Part shown: in pieces, positions 56,654-64,000 of the stretch
How positions within the stretch are numbered: position 1 is the stretch's first letter
How the letters are laid out: every line of letters begins with the position of its first letter
NCBI GenBank assembly: GCA_001314625.1
Contig: LJSH01000001.1
Location: 620,001 to 684,000 of the forward strand
DNA: 64,000 nucleotides
Source: Oceanicaulis sp. HLUCCA04
GTDB lineage: Bacteria > Pseudomonadota > Alphaproteobacteria > Caulobacterales > Maricaulaceae
Direction: 5' to 3'
The notes under the pieces: generated by a model
Seen by the model: only the letters and a program-made list of their open reading frames with translations
The model's database searches: none
What the model was told of the DNA's origin: nothing
Translations under genes and position numbers: made by a program

Positions 56654-59600
56654 TCAGCGCTGAGGCCCCGCCTCCCCGTCTTCATCGGGCGTGGCGGCGG
56701 GCATCCCGGCCGGCTCGCCCGTATCCTGACTGTCATCAGACCCGGCATCAGACGTGTCATCTGAAGTGTCGTCAGTCCCGGCATCGGGGCTTTCGGAGGT
56801 GTCCCCGGGCGCAAGGGCGCGCTCTGCACCCTGGCCATCGTCTGCCTGGGCGGCCTCCTCGCGGCGGCGTTCTTCCAGAGCGTCCAGCTCGCGCAGGGCC
56901 GAAGTGCCTTCAAACATGCGCCGGAACACGCCCGGTGCCAGCGCGGATAGCGGATTGGCGGTCACACGCGTGGCATTAAACGGCCCTTCGACCGAGAAAG
57001 TCACACCGACAATGCCCTCGCCGCGCCGGGATGTCAGAAGCTCACCGACCACCGGAACACTGCCAAGCACCGAGTTCAACCCATAGGATGGCAGGATGGT
57101 GCCGCTGAGATTGAGCCGTTCGGCAGAGGTATCGACGACCCCGCTCCATGTCAGGCCAAGCGACGGACCGGCGACGCGGCCTTCGCGCATTTCAAGCAAT
57201 CCGTTGCCGAACGTGTAGTCGACATCGAGCTGTTCAAAATCGACGCCTTCGCCGGAGAACAGGCTTGCCAGCCCTTCGAGTGAGCCGGCCGCCAGAATAC
57301 GGGCCAGAAGCGGCATCTGCTCCAGACGGAAACCATTTGCCGTCAACCGGCCCTGAACGCCGCCGGCATCCCCGGCAGGCGGCAATACGCCGTCAATTTC
57401 CATCGTTCCGCCCGAAATGGTGCCAAAGCCGCCAAGGGTTGTGAGCACCGCGCCGGCATCGGCGCTTTGCGCCGCCAGACGCCGCGAACCATCGGCCTGC
57501 GATATGATCGCTAGCGAAACCGGCCCGCGCGGCAGCGCTGCCTCCAGGTTCAACCGCTGAAGTCCGGAATTATCAGCCTCCAGGGCCAGCGCGACGTCAC
57601 CATATCGCACGCGGCCAGCCTGAACGGTTTCAACCTCCGCCGACAGCCTGACAGCGCCGCTGCCGCCGCCCGCAAGCAGATTGCCGGCTACAAGGTTGGA
57701 AATCAGATCGCTGGCGTCCAGAAAGCGGCCGTCCACAAGAATGTTCAAGGCACCCGCGCTGCCGTCGGGGCGATCAGCTATCACCGAAAGGTCGGCGCGC
57801 CCGCCGATCACGACGGTTTCGAACTCTGCGCCCAGCAATTGCCCATCTGGGGCAAGACTGGCTTGGCCACGGATATCAACATCCTCGCCGAGTACCGCCA
57901 GCCGTGAAATCTCCAGACCGCCTGTCGGGGATCGCTCCGCGATCATTTCCAGCGCGGCAGGCACGCCGTCCGGTTTGGTCCACAAATCTTCCGGCAGGAT
58001 CAATGCCGTATCGGTAAGATCGCCCATCACGACATAACGTGAGAAATCGAACCCGTTGCCGGTGAGCGTGGCATCCAGCCCGATCTGGCCATTGAGGATG
58101 CTCCTCGCCGGAATGCCTGCCAGATCCAGATCGCGGGCATCAGCGTTCGATATGATGCGCACCCGCGTGCTCAGCTCGTCTTCGGGCGTCTGAAACCGCT
58201 CGCTCCATTCAAGTTGGGCCAGTGATCTGCCCATCCGCACATTCCCGCTGACATCCAGGCCCGCGCCATCGGCGCGAAAGGTCAGATCGCCTTCAGAAAA
58301 GCGCACATCGCCCAGCCCGCTGGGGCCAGCTGCATCCGCGAAGCGTCCGGACACATCAAAGCCGATATCCGCGTAGGGAACATCGCGCAGCATCGGCCGG
58401 GTGATTTCGAAGCGCACCGCGCCATCACCCTCCAGCGACTGCGGGTCAAACCCGTAATCACTGGCCAGGTTCAGTGGCGGCTGATCCAGCAGCGCGACGA
58501 GGCCGGGCAGCGAGCCTCGCCCCTCGCCGCCAAACCGGGCCGGCGCGCCACGCGGATTAAAGCGCGGTATTTCCACAAAGACGCTGTCGATCTGGAGATC
58601 ATCAATACGGCCTTCACGGCCGGTAAGGCTGAGGGAATTGCCGCGCAGCTCTGCCGTTCCGGACAGACCGGTCAGGGGCGTCATGGTCGAGATGTAGCGC
58701 GCTGTGCCATTGGCATAATCAAAGGTTACCGACAAGTCGTCATCGGCCAGCGCCCCTACGATAAACGCCTCCGCCGGTATGTTGATCTCAGCGCGCAAAT
58801 TTCGCGCCTCGCCCTCCAGGATGTTGGCCTCTACCCAGTCACGCCCGCCCAGCGCAAACTCTACCGGCCACAGCGCCAGCACCGCGCTCTTGCGGATGAC
58901 GCCATCAATTTCGCCATTCATCGCGATGGCAGGTTTGCGGCCCTCAACGGTCTCGTCCAGACCAAGACGGCCGGAGAAGCGCGCCACGATATCCAGCAGG
59001 CTGGCCTCTGCCGTTTCAACAAGGATCTCGTATGCGCGCATATCGGCCGTTCCTGCGACCGCGCCATAAGTCCAGCCGACCGGCCCCGGCAATGTTCCCG
59101 GGAGAGACAGCTCGCCATCCTGAAACTCCAGCTCGAACCGCGCGCGCGATGGCAAAGCACTGTCGTAGTTGGTGAAGTCGTACAGGCGTCCGGAAGCGTT
59201 CAGGTTCAAAAGCTCACTGTCAAAGCGCAGCTCACGCAGGTCCAGGGCGCCCGCTGCCGCATCCAGCGACGCGCTGATATGGCCTGATACCACTTCAAGC
59301 GTGTCATCGGACCCGCGTATCATGCCCGCGCCGGCATCGAGGGTTAGCTCCACGGCCCGCAAGCCCTCTTCGCGGCTGGCGTCCAGAACCAGCTCGACAT
59401 CCAGCGGCAAGTCGAACGCGCTGATACGCGACCAGTATCCATTGAGATTGCCCAGCGAAGCGGGAACGAGGCCGCGCGTTGAAAAGGCCAGAAACACAGA
59501 GTCGAAACGCGAGCCTGTCTCCAGCTCCAGCGAGACCGGCACGATACCTGCCGGTGCCAGCAGCCCCGCCTGTGCGGTCAGCCGTGTAGCGCCATCATCC

Positions 59601-60193
59601 CGGACGACAATAATATCAGCTTGCGTAAGGCGGGCAGACAGGCCGCTGAGCGCGTCATCAATCCGCAGTTCAGCGCCGCTGATGCGCGCACTGCGCAACC
59701 GGGCCAGCACGGCGCGTGCCTCGGGAATGTCCTCGCCGGAACCGGCCTGCGCGGTCCGGCCCCCGATGGAAGCGCTCAGAACACCGGACGCATCCCGGCG
59801 CAGCGAGAAGACGCCGCCAGTCGCATCAATGGCTACCGGACGGATACGGCCGATAACAAGTTCATCGAGCGCCAGTGCCAGTTCGACCCTGTCGGCCGCT
59901 GCCAGCACCTCGCCGTTCGCGCCGGAAACCTCCAGGGCGTGCAGATCAACTACCAGAGCGCGCGTATCGGGCGCATACCGGATGCTGGCGCTGTCATAGA
60001 CCGCCAGTTCTCCGCCCAGCGCCGTCGCGATAGCTGGACGCAAACCCGAGGCAAGCGCGTCCACATCCACCGGGCCGCTGGCCAGACGCCACAGCAAGGC
60101 TGCAGCCGCAAAGATCAGCAACGCCATCAGAACGGCAGCCGCTTCCAGCGTGTAGATGAGTGCGAGGCGGGCGCTTCGAACTAGCACGGGCAA
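56654..60193 (-). CDS. Large AsmA/YhdP-like envelope protein
   Basis: This protein of about 1,179 residues has an N-terminal membrane helix (LEAAAVLMALLIFAAAALLW), a long beta-rich region of repeated short strands, and the AsmA-like C-terminal part (GVLPPAGDAGGVQGRLTANG, RILAAGSLEGLASLFSGEG, NLSGTILPSYGLNSVLGSVP), then an acidic, proline-rich tail of about 90 residues. YhdP/AsmA-type proteins bridge the envelope and help move phospholipids to the outer membrane. The start is uncertain: TTG 60193 or GTG 60187 just before the membrane helix; a TTG at 60268 would lie inside a 13-bp hairpin and is unlikely. Confidence 0.82.
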   Translation of the reverse strand: MPVLVRSARLALIYTLEAAAVLMALLIFAAAALLWRLASGPVDVDALASGLRPAIATALGGELAVYDSASIRYAPDTRALVVDLHALEVSGANGEVLAAADRVELALALDELVIGRIRPVAIDATGGVFSLRRDASGVLSASIGGRTAQAGSGEDIPEARAVLARLRSARISGAELRIDDALSGLSARLTQADIIVVRDDGATRLTAQAGLLAPAGIVPVSLELETGSRFDSVFLAFSTRGLVPASLGNLNGYWSRISAFDLPLDVELVLDASREEGLRAVELTLDAGAGMIRGSDDTLEVVSGHISASLDAAAGALDLRELRFDSELLNLNASGRLYDFTNYDSALPSRARFELEFQDGELSLPGTLPGPVGWTYGAVAGTADMRAYEILVETAEASLLDIVARFSGRLGLDETVEGRKPAIAMNGEIDGVIRKSAVLALWPVEFALGGRDWVEANILEGEARNLRAEINIPAEAFIVGALADDDLSVTFDYANGTARYISTMTPLTGLSGTAELRGNSLSLTGREGRIDDLQIDSVFVEIPRFNPRGAPARFGGEGRGSLPGLVALLDQPPLNLASDYGFDPQSLEGDGAVRFEITRPMLRDVPYADIGFDVSGRFADAAGPSGLGDVRFSEGDLTFRADGAGLDVSGNVRMGRSLAQLEWSERFQTPEDELSTRVRIISNADARDLDLAGIPARSILNGQIGLDATLTGNGFDFSRYVVMGDLTDTALILPEDLWTKPDGVPAALEMIAERSPTGGLEISRLAVLGEDVDIRGQASLAPDGQLLGAEFETVVIGGRADLSVIADRPDGSAGALNILVDGRFLDASDLISNLVAGNLLAGGGSGAVRLSAEVETVQAGRVRYGDVALALEADNSGLQRLNLEAALPRGPVSLAIISQADGSRRLAAQSADAGAVLTTLGGFGTISGGTMEIDGVLPPAGDAGGVQGRLTANGFRLEQMPLLARILAAGSLEGLASLFSGEGVDFEQLDVDYTFGNGLLEMREGRVAGPSLGLTWSGVVDTSAERLNLSGTILPSYGLNSVLGSVPVVGELLTSRRGEGIVGVTFSVEGPFNATRVTANPLSALAPGVFRRMFEGTSALRELDALEERRREEAAQADDGQGAERALAPGDTSESPDAGTDDTSDDTSDAGSDDSQDTGEPAGMPAATPDEDGEAGPQR

Positions 60194-60238
60194 CTGTTTT
60201 TCAGCGAAGGACTGGACGTGTGACCCTGTGTACCCACA

Positions 60239-60269
60239 TTTGCCGTGTCCCGGCAGGGGACACGGCAAA
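60239..60269. promoter_or_regulatory. 13-bp inverted repeat before bcp
   Basis: TTTGCCGTGTCCC (60239-60251) and GGGACACGGCAAA (60257-60269) form a perfect inverted repeat with loop GGCAG, 20 bases before the bcp start and close to the divergent AsmA-like gene. It lacks a T-run on either side, so an operator or mRNA hairpin is likelier than a terminator. Confidence 0.55.
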
Positions 60270-60289
60270 GCATTTGAAGGAGCAGCCCA

Positions 60290-60760
60290 ATGAGCATCTT
60301 ACAGCCGGGTGACACCGCGCCCGATTTCTCGATGCCGACAGATGGTGATGGCACGGTTTCGCTGTCCGATTTCAAGGGCAAGAGCGTGGTTCTCTATTTC
60401 TACCCGAAGGATGACACTCCGGGCTGCACGAAAGAAGCTATCGGGTTTAGTGAGAAAATTGACGAGTTCGAGGCGGCAGGTGCAGTTGTTGTCGGTGTCT
60501 CAAAGGATACGGCTGCAAAGCATGGCAAGTTCCGCGCCAAGCATGAACTGAAGGTAATTCTGGCATCCGATGCCGATAGCGGTGTGACCGAACGCTATGG
60601 CGTATGGCAGGAAAAGCAGATGTACGGGAAGACCTATTGGGGGATTGAACGCTCGACCTTCCTCATCGGACCTGACGGAAAGCTCAAGTCTGTGTGGCGC
60701 AAGGTCAAGGTGCCCGGTCATGTTGACGCCGTGCTGGATGCCCTGCGCGCTGCCTCGTGA
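60290..60760 (+). CDS. bcp: Thioredoxin-dependent thiol peroxidase (Bcp)
   Basis: Bcp reduces hydrogen peroxide and organic peroxides. The 156-residue protein has GDTAPDFSMP, the peroxidatic cysteine C46 in YPKDDTPGCTKEA, and the late EKQMYGKTYWGIERSTFLI. The resolving cysteine usual five residues later is I51, so it works as a 1-Cys Bcp or uses another thiol. GAAGGAG precedes the ATG at 60290. The next gene starts inside its stop codon (GTGA). Confidence 0.95.
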   Translation: MSILQPGDTAPDFSMPTDGDGTVSLSDFKGKSVVLYFYPKDDTPGCTKEAIGFSEKIDEFEAAGAVVVGVSKDTAAKHGKFRAKHELKVILASDADSGVTERYGVWQEKQMYGKTYWGIERSTFLIGPDGKLKSVWRKVKVPGHVDAVLDALRAAS

Positions 60761-61572
60761 CCCCTATATTCCAGGAAGCGGCCATATCTGTGCTGCTGAC
60801 CTCTGATCCGGCAGGCAAGGCTTTCCGGGCGCGTGCGGTCGCCGCGCTCTGGCGGGCCGGCAAGCTGCGATTTGCCCCGGATTGGGACGGCAGTGTGCCG
60901 GAGCGCCCTGCCCGCCCCCGCGCTCCTGTTCTTGTGCCACCCGCCCAGGTTCCGCGCCGCAGGCTCAGCACGGCCGCCGGGCGGGCAGCCTTGCTGCACG
61001 CCGTGGCACATATCGAATTTAATGCCATTGATCTGGCCGTCGATATGGCGGTCCGGTTCGCGAGATCATCCGAACTGGATGCGAGCGCGCGCAGCGCCTT
61101 TATCACCGACTGGCTGACGGTCGGCGATGATGAAGCCCGCCACTTCATGATGGTCACTGATCGTCTGGGTGAGCTGGGCACCGCCTATGGCGATCTTGAA
61201 GCCCATGACGGCCTCTGGGAAGCAGCCATGGCTACCAGCGACGACATAGCCGCCCGTCTGGCAGTGGCGCCTCTGGTTCTCGAAGCGCGCGGGCTGGACG
61301 TGACACCGGCAATGATCAACCGGTTGAACAGCGCCGGGGACGATGCCAGCGCCGGCGTTCTGGAGATCATTTACCACGAGGAGATCGGCCATGTTTCCTG
61401 CGGCAGGCGATGGCTTGACCATGTGTGCGAGCGGCGCAGTGAAAATCCCCGCGAAACGTTCCACCGGCTTGTTCGTGAGCGATTCCCCGGTGGGTTGAAA
61501 CTGCCGGTTAACGCCTTGGCCCGCGCAGCGGCAGGTCTGGAGCCGGACTTCTACGAGGCGCTGCTTCCGTAA
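60757..61572 (+). CDS. DUF455 ferritin-like protein
   Basis: The 271-residue cytoplasmic protein matches the DUF455 family, a ferritin-like helical fold. Helices carry the metal-ligand type residues in LLHAVAHIEFNAIDLAVD, GDDEARHFMMV and the late IIYHEEIGHVSCG (E and H). A function in iron binding or tRNA hydroxylation (as in related MiaE) is possible but not proven. The GTG start overlaps the bcp stop, so translation with a peroxidase suggests an oxidative-stress or metal role. Confidence 0.85.
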   Translation: MTPIFQEAAISVLLTSDPAGKAFRARAVAALWRAGKLRFAPDWDGSVPERPARPRAPVLVPPAQVPRRRLSTAAGRAALLHAVAHIEFNAIDLAVDMAVRFARSSELDASARSAFITDWLTVGDDEARHFMMVTDRLGELGTAYGDLEAHDGLWEAAMATSDDIAARLAVAPLVLEARGLDVTPAMINRLNSAGDDASAGVLEIIYHEEIGHVSCGRRWLDHVCERRSENPRETFHRLVRERFPGGLKLPVNALARAAAGLEPDFYEALLP

Positions 61573-61735
61573 TAAAGCCGTAACACATTGAATTAAAAAG
61601 AGAGCGACCCACACCTACGCCAAACCGGCCCGAAGGTTGCATCCGAAAACACGGAACTGGTTGAAAAACGTCATATTGTTGTGCGAGTGTTTCGTCTTCG
61701 AGGCGGGATTTCAACGAAAAACCGGGCGGGAGCGC

Positions 61736-62968
61736 ATGGTAAAACGTCTTCTCGCCGGCCCTTGGGAGCTGATCAAACAGCGCTTCCCGGACCGGCAGAT
61801 ATACCATCGCAGTGATGGACAGGTGCGGTACTTCGCCGTCACCACGGAAATGCAGGTGGGCGCGCTGGCTGTAGCGTGCGGCTTGGCAATATGGCTGACG
61901 ATTTCCACCGTGAACATGATTTTGGAAGGCCGCACCGACATGATGCGGTCGGCCCGTTTCAACGAAACCCTCACCGCTTATCAGTCCCAGCTGGAAGAAG
62001 CGCGCGCCGCCGAGGCTGCTGCTATCGCCTTCCTGGAGTCACGCAGCGATGCCTTTGACCGCACGGCGGGTGAATTTCAGGTTCGCCATGACACCGTGCG
62101 CCGGCTGCTCGATTTCGCCGAAGATCTCGAGATTGGCGAGCAACAACTGAGCCCCAGTCTCGATAATGGCCGGATATTGATGGCCGCAGGTACGGCAGAT
62201 GCCGCGCCGCGTGAATCCCTTATCCGGACGGATACCCGCACCACGGACGGAAGCGCGGCAGAAGAACGTGTCGCCGGCCTGATGACCGATCAGGAAGAGG
62301 CTCTGGCCCGCGCCGAGGAATCTGCAGAAGCACGGCTGGAAAACCTCCGCGCGGTGCTTCGCCTCACGGGCTTGCGTCTTGAGGAAGTCGTCCGCGACGG
62401 GCGTTCTGACGATGGCGGCACCGGCGGGCCATTCATCGCCCTCGACAATGCCGCGCTGATGGGTGAAGGGCTGGACCTTACCGACCCCTTCAACGCCCGC
62501 GTCGCACGCATTGCCTCGCGGCTGGTGGAACTCGAGGAGCTTGAGCGCGCTCTGTCTGCAACGCCATTGAACATGCCGGTCGCCGGACCCTACCGCGATA
62601 CCAGCCCCTATGGTTCGAGGATCGACCCGTTCACCCGGCGTCCCGCCTTTCATAGCGGCCGCGACTTCGCAGGCGCACGCGGCACGCCGATTACTGCAGG
62701 CGCACGGGGTGATGTCGTTTACGCAGGCTGGCGCGCGGGCTATGGTAGAACTGTGGAGATAGACCACGGTTACGGGTTCCGGACGCGCTATGCGCACCTG
62801 CACTCGATAGATGTACGCCGTGGCGACGTGGTCGAAGCTGGACAGCGCCTAGGGGGAATGGGCAATACCGGGCGCTCGACAGCGACACATCTCCACTATG
62901 AAGTATGGTTCAGGGGCGATCACCTGAATCCGGAGCGTTTCTTGAGAGCAGGACATTATGTTCAATAA
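61736..62968 (+). CDS. M23-family peptidoglycan endopeptidase
   Basis: The 410-residue protein has an N-terminal cytoplasmic part, one membrane helix near residues 45-65 (VGALAVACGLAIWLTI), a periplasmic coiled coil (about 80-280) and a LytM/M23 domain with H and D in HSGRDFAG near 305, YAHLHS near 357 and HLHYEV near 384, so all zinc ligands are present. It overlaps the bactofilin gene by 11 bases. Bactofilin and M23 pairs (BacA with LmdC in Hyphomonas) shape stalks and buds. Confidence 0.92.
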   Translation: MVKRLLAGPWELIKQRFPDRQIYHRSDGQVRYFAVTTEMQVGALAVACGLAIWLTISTVNMILEGRTDMMRSARFNETLTAYQSQLEEARAAEAAAIAFLESRSDAFDRTAGEFQVRHDTVRRLLDFAEDLEIGEQQLSPSLDNGRILMAAGTADAAPRESLIRTDTRTTDGSAAEERVAGLMTDQEEALARAEESAEARLENLRAVLRLTGLRLEEVVRDGRSDDGGTGGPFIALDNAALMGEGLDLTDPFNARVARIASRLVELEELERALSATPLNMPVAGPYRDTSPYGSRIDPFTRRPAFHSGRDFAGARGTPITAGARGDVVYAGWRAGYGRTVEIDHGYGFRTRYAHLHSIDVRRGDVVEAGQRLGGMGNTGRSTATHLHYEVWFRGDHLNPERFLRAGHYVQ

Positions 62969-63524
62969 AAAGGACTCCCCCGCCGTCCCCGAAACGGGAA
63001 GCCCGCCTCCCCCAGCAAAAAGGTCTGCCATGAAATCGAAAGCCCCCTCCATTCTCAGCGCAGACCTCACCATCAAGGGCTCGATTTCGTCCGACGGCGA
63101 AGTCCAGCTTGATGGCACGGTTGAAGGTGATGTTCGCGCCGGCTCGCTGAGCATCGGTGAAGAGGCTACGGTAAAGGGTGAGGTTATCGCCGAGAGCGTG
63201 GTCGTTCGCGGCCGCGTTGAAGGCTCTGTGCGCGCCCGTCAGGTGCAGCTCGCTGCCACGGCACGCATTGAGGGCGATATCGTCCACGCGACGCTGGCTG
63301 TTGAAAGCGGCGCCTATTTTGACGGCCATTGCCGCCGCTCGTCCGACCCTTTGTCTGACAAGCCGGCCGGATCGGAAGCCATCACCCAGGACAAGCCGAA
63401 AGTGGCTTCGATGCCGCCGGCTCCGCCCAGCTCGTCTTCTTCGTCGACATCATCTCCCTCGCAGGCGCCGTCCGCACCGCGCCCTGCTGCCGCCAATAGC
63501 GATCCATTCGCGTCCAAGGCTTAG
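62958..63524 (+). CDS. bacA: Bactofilin
   Basis: The 188-residue protein has a basic/proline-rich N-terminal tail, the bactofilin beta-helix (SILSADLTIKGSISSDGEVQ start, GTVEGDVRAGSLSIGEEATVKGEV and repeats of V-x-G, residues about 30-130) and a Ser/Pro-rich C-terminal tail. Bactofilins polymerise into membrane-bound filaments that place cell-wall enzymes; BacA acts in stalk growth in Caulobacter. ATG at 62958. The overlap with the M23 gene indicates joint expression. Confidence 0.93.
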   Translation: MFNKKDSPAVPETGSPPPPAKRSAMKSKAPSILSADLTIKGSISSDGEVQLDGTVEGDVRAGSLSIGEEATVKGEVIAESVVVRGRVEGSVRARQVQLAATARIEGDIVHATLAVESGAYFDGHCRRSSDPLSDKPAGSEAITQDKPKVASMPPAPPSSSSSSTSSPSQAPSAPRPAAANSDPFASKA

Positions 63525-63551
63525 TCAGCGCGAGGCGCCTGACAGAACAGG

Positions 63552-63582
63552 AAAAGGGCGGCTCATCAGAGCCGCCCTTTTT
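63552..63582. terminator. Bidirectional terminator
   Basis: A perfect 13-bp stem (63552-63564 with 63569-63581, loop ATCA) with A and T runs on either side lies between the convergent bactofilin and prfB genes and can end both. Confidence 0.92.
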
Positions 63583-63606
63583 CGTGCTTGCCCGCAGGCT
63601 CGAACC

Positions 63607-64000
63607 CTATCCGCCGGACGCTTCCTCTCCGCCCACCCGGGCGGCCAGCGAAGCGGCCATGAAGGCATCCAGATCGCCGTCCAGCACGCCTTGCGTATCG
63701 GACGTCTCGACGTTCGTGCGCAGGTCCTTGACCATCTGATAGGGCTGCAGGACGTAGGAGCGGATCTGGTGCCCCCAGCCGATATCAGTCTTGGCGTCCG
63801 CTTCTGCCTGCGCCGCTGCTTCACGGTTCTGCAGCTCCAGCTCGTACAGGCGCGCGCGCAGCATGTTCCACGCCATGTCACGGTTCCGATGCTGGGATCG
63901 GTCCGCCTGACACTGCACCACGATGCCGGTCGGCTCGTGGGTCAGACGTACAGCGCTGTCGGTCTTGTTGACGTGCTGGCCGCCCGCACCGGAGGCGCGG
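63607..64000 (-). CDS. prfB: Peptide chain release factor 2, C-terminal part
   Basis: The minus-strand frame runs off the window end. It has the GGQ motif ([20 protein letters not shown], starting about nine codons in) that triggers peptide release, then [13 protein letters not shown], and the family ending [18 protein letters not shown]2 reads UGA and UAA. The programmed frameshift site near the start would lie outside the window. About 131 codons are visible. Confidence 0.95.
   Translation of the reverse strand, partial: RASGAGGQHVNKTDSAVRLTHEPTGIVVQCQADRSQHRNRDMAWNMLRARLYELELQNREAAAQAEADAKTDIGWGHQIRSYVLQPYQMVKDLRTNVETSDTQGVLDGDLDAFMAASLAARVGGEEASGG

Noticed and set aside
60194-60268. N-terminal extension of the AsmA-like protein from TTG 60268
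   Set aside because: It would start inside the 13-bp hairpin without a ribosome site, and the membrane helix fits a later start.

Overview
The window reads as chromosomal DNA of a GC-rich alphaproteobacterium. The gene set (holdfast-type polysaccharide genes, bactofilin with an M23 peptidase, ClpS-ClpA, a TonB receptor uptake unit, hut genes with HutF) points to a prosthecate member of the Caulobacterales/Maricaulales, close to Maricaulis, Oceanicaulis or Glycocaulis. That placement is inferred from gene content, not from a marker phylogeny. Genes are densely packed; ATGA, GTGA or TGATG stop/start overlaps occur inside most operons.

Layout. 1-9.6 kb: an AT-rich partial gene behind kbl, clpS-clpA, tRNA-Lys, two secreted proteins, tgt, an acyl-CoA carboxylase carboxyltransferase, a patch of REP-like palindromes and another secreted protein. 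9.6-20.3 kb: a polysaccharide locus matching the holdfast (hfs) genes of Caulobacter. It holds an exported GH5-like hydrolase coupled to an HfsK-like acyltransferase, then flippase-GT2-deacetylase-GT2 on the plus strand, polymerase/HfsB/HfsA on the minus strand, and the export lipoprotein HfsD. 20.3-34.2 kb: small enzymes and membrane proteins, an MFS carrier, a TonB receptor divergent from a TetR-hydrolase-hydrolase operon, an AT-rich SEC-C protein and Mrp. 34.4-37.2 kb: two envelope proteins and tRNA-Ser(GCU).

37.1-42.7 kb is an integrated element of about 5.5 kb, bounded by a 15-bp direct repeat of the tRNA-Ser 3' end. It carries a tyrosine integrase, an AlpA-type regulator, two winged-helix-like proteins, a PC4-like protein, a HIRAN-domain protein, two unknowns and about 600 bp of repeat-rich non-coding DNA. 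An intact IS6-family element follows and has removed the front of a VOC-family gene. 44-47.5 kb: dodecin, a TPR-methyltransferase and a membrane TPR protein.

47.5-54.8 kb is a complete histidine-degradation locus of the HutF/HutG type: hutI-hutH-hutG-hutU on the minus strand, divergent from hutF-hutC, with a palindrome between them as candidate HutC operator. 54.8-64 kb: leuB, a periplasmic protein, a large AsmA/YhdP-like protein, Bcp peroxiredoxin, a DUF455 ferritin-like protein, an M23 peptidase overlapping a bactofilin gene, and the 3' part of prfB.

Most unusual to me: the GH5-like protein in the holdfast locus, an HfsB without its Walker A lysine, a Tgt lacking two of three zinc cysteines, the SEC-C/treble-clef-like orphan, and the repeat modules in the tRNA-Ser island.
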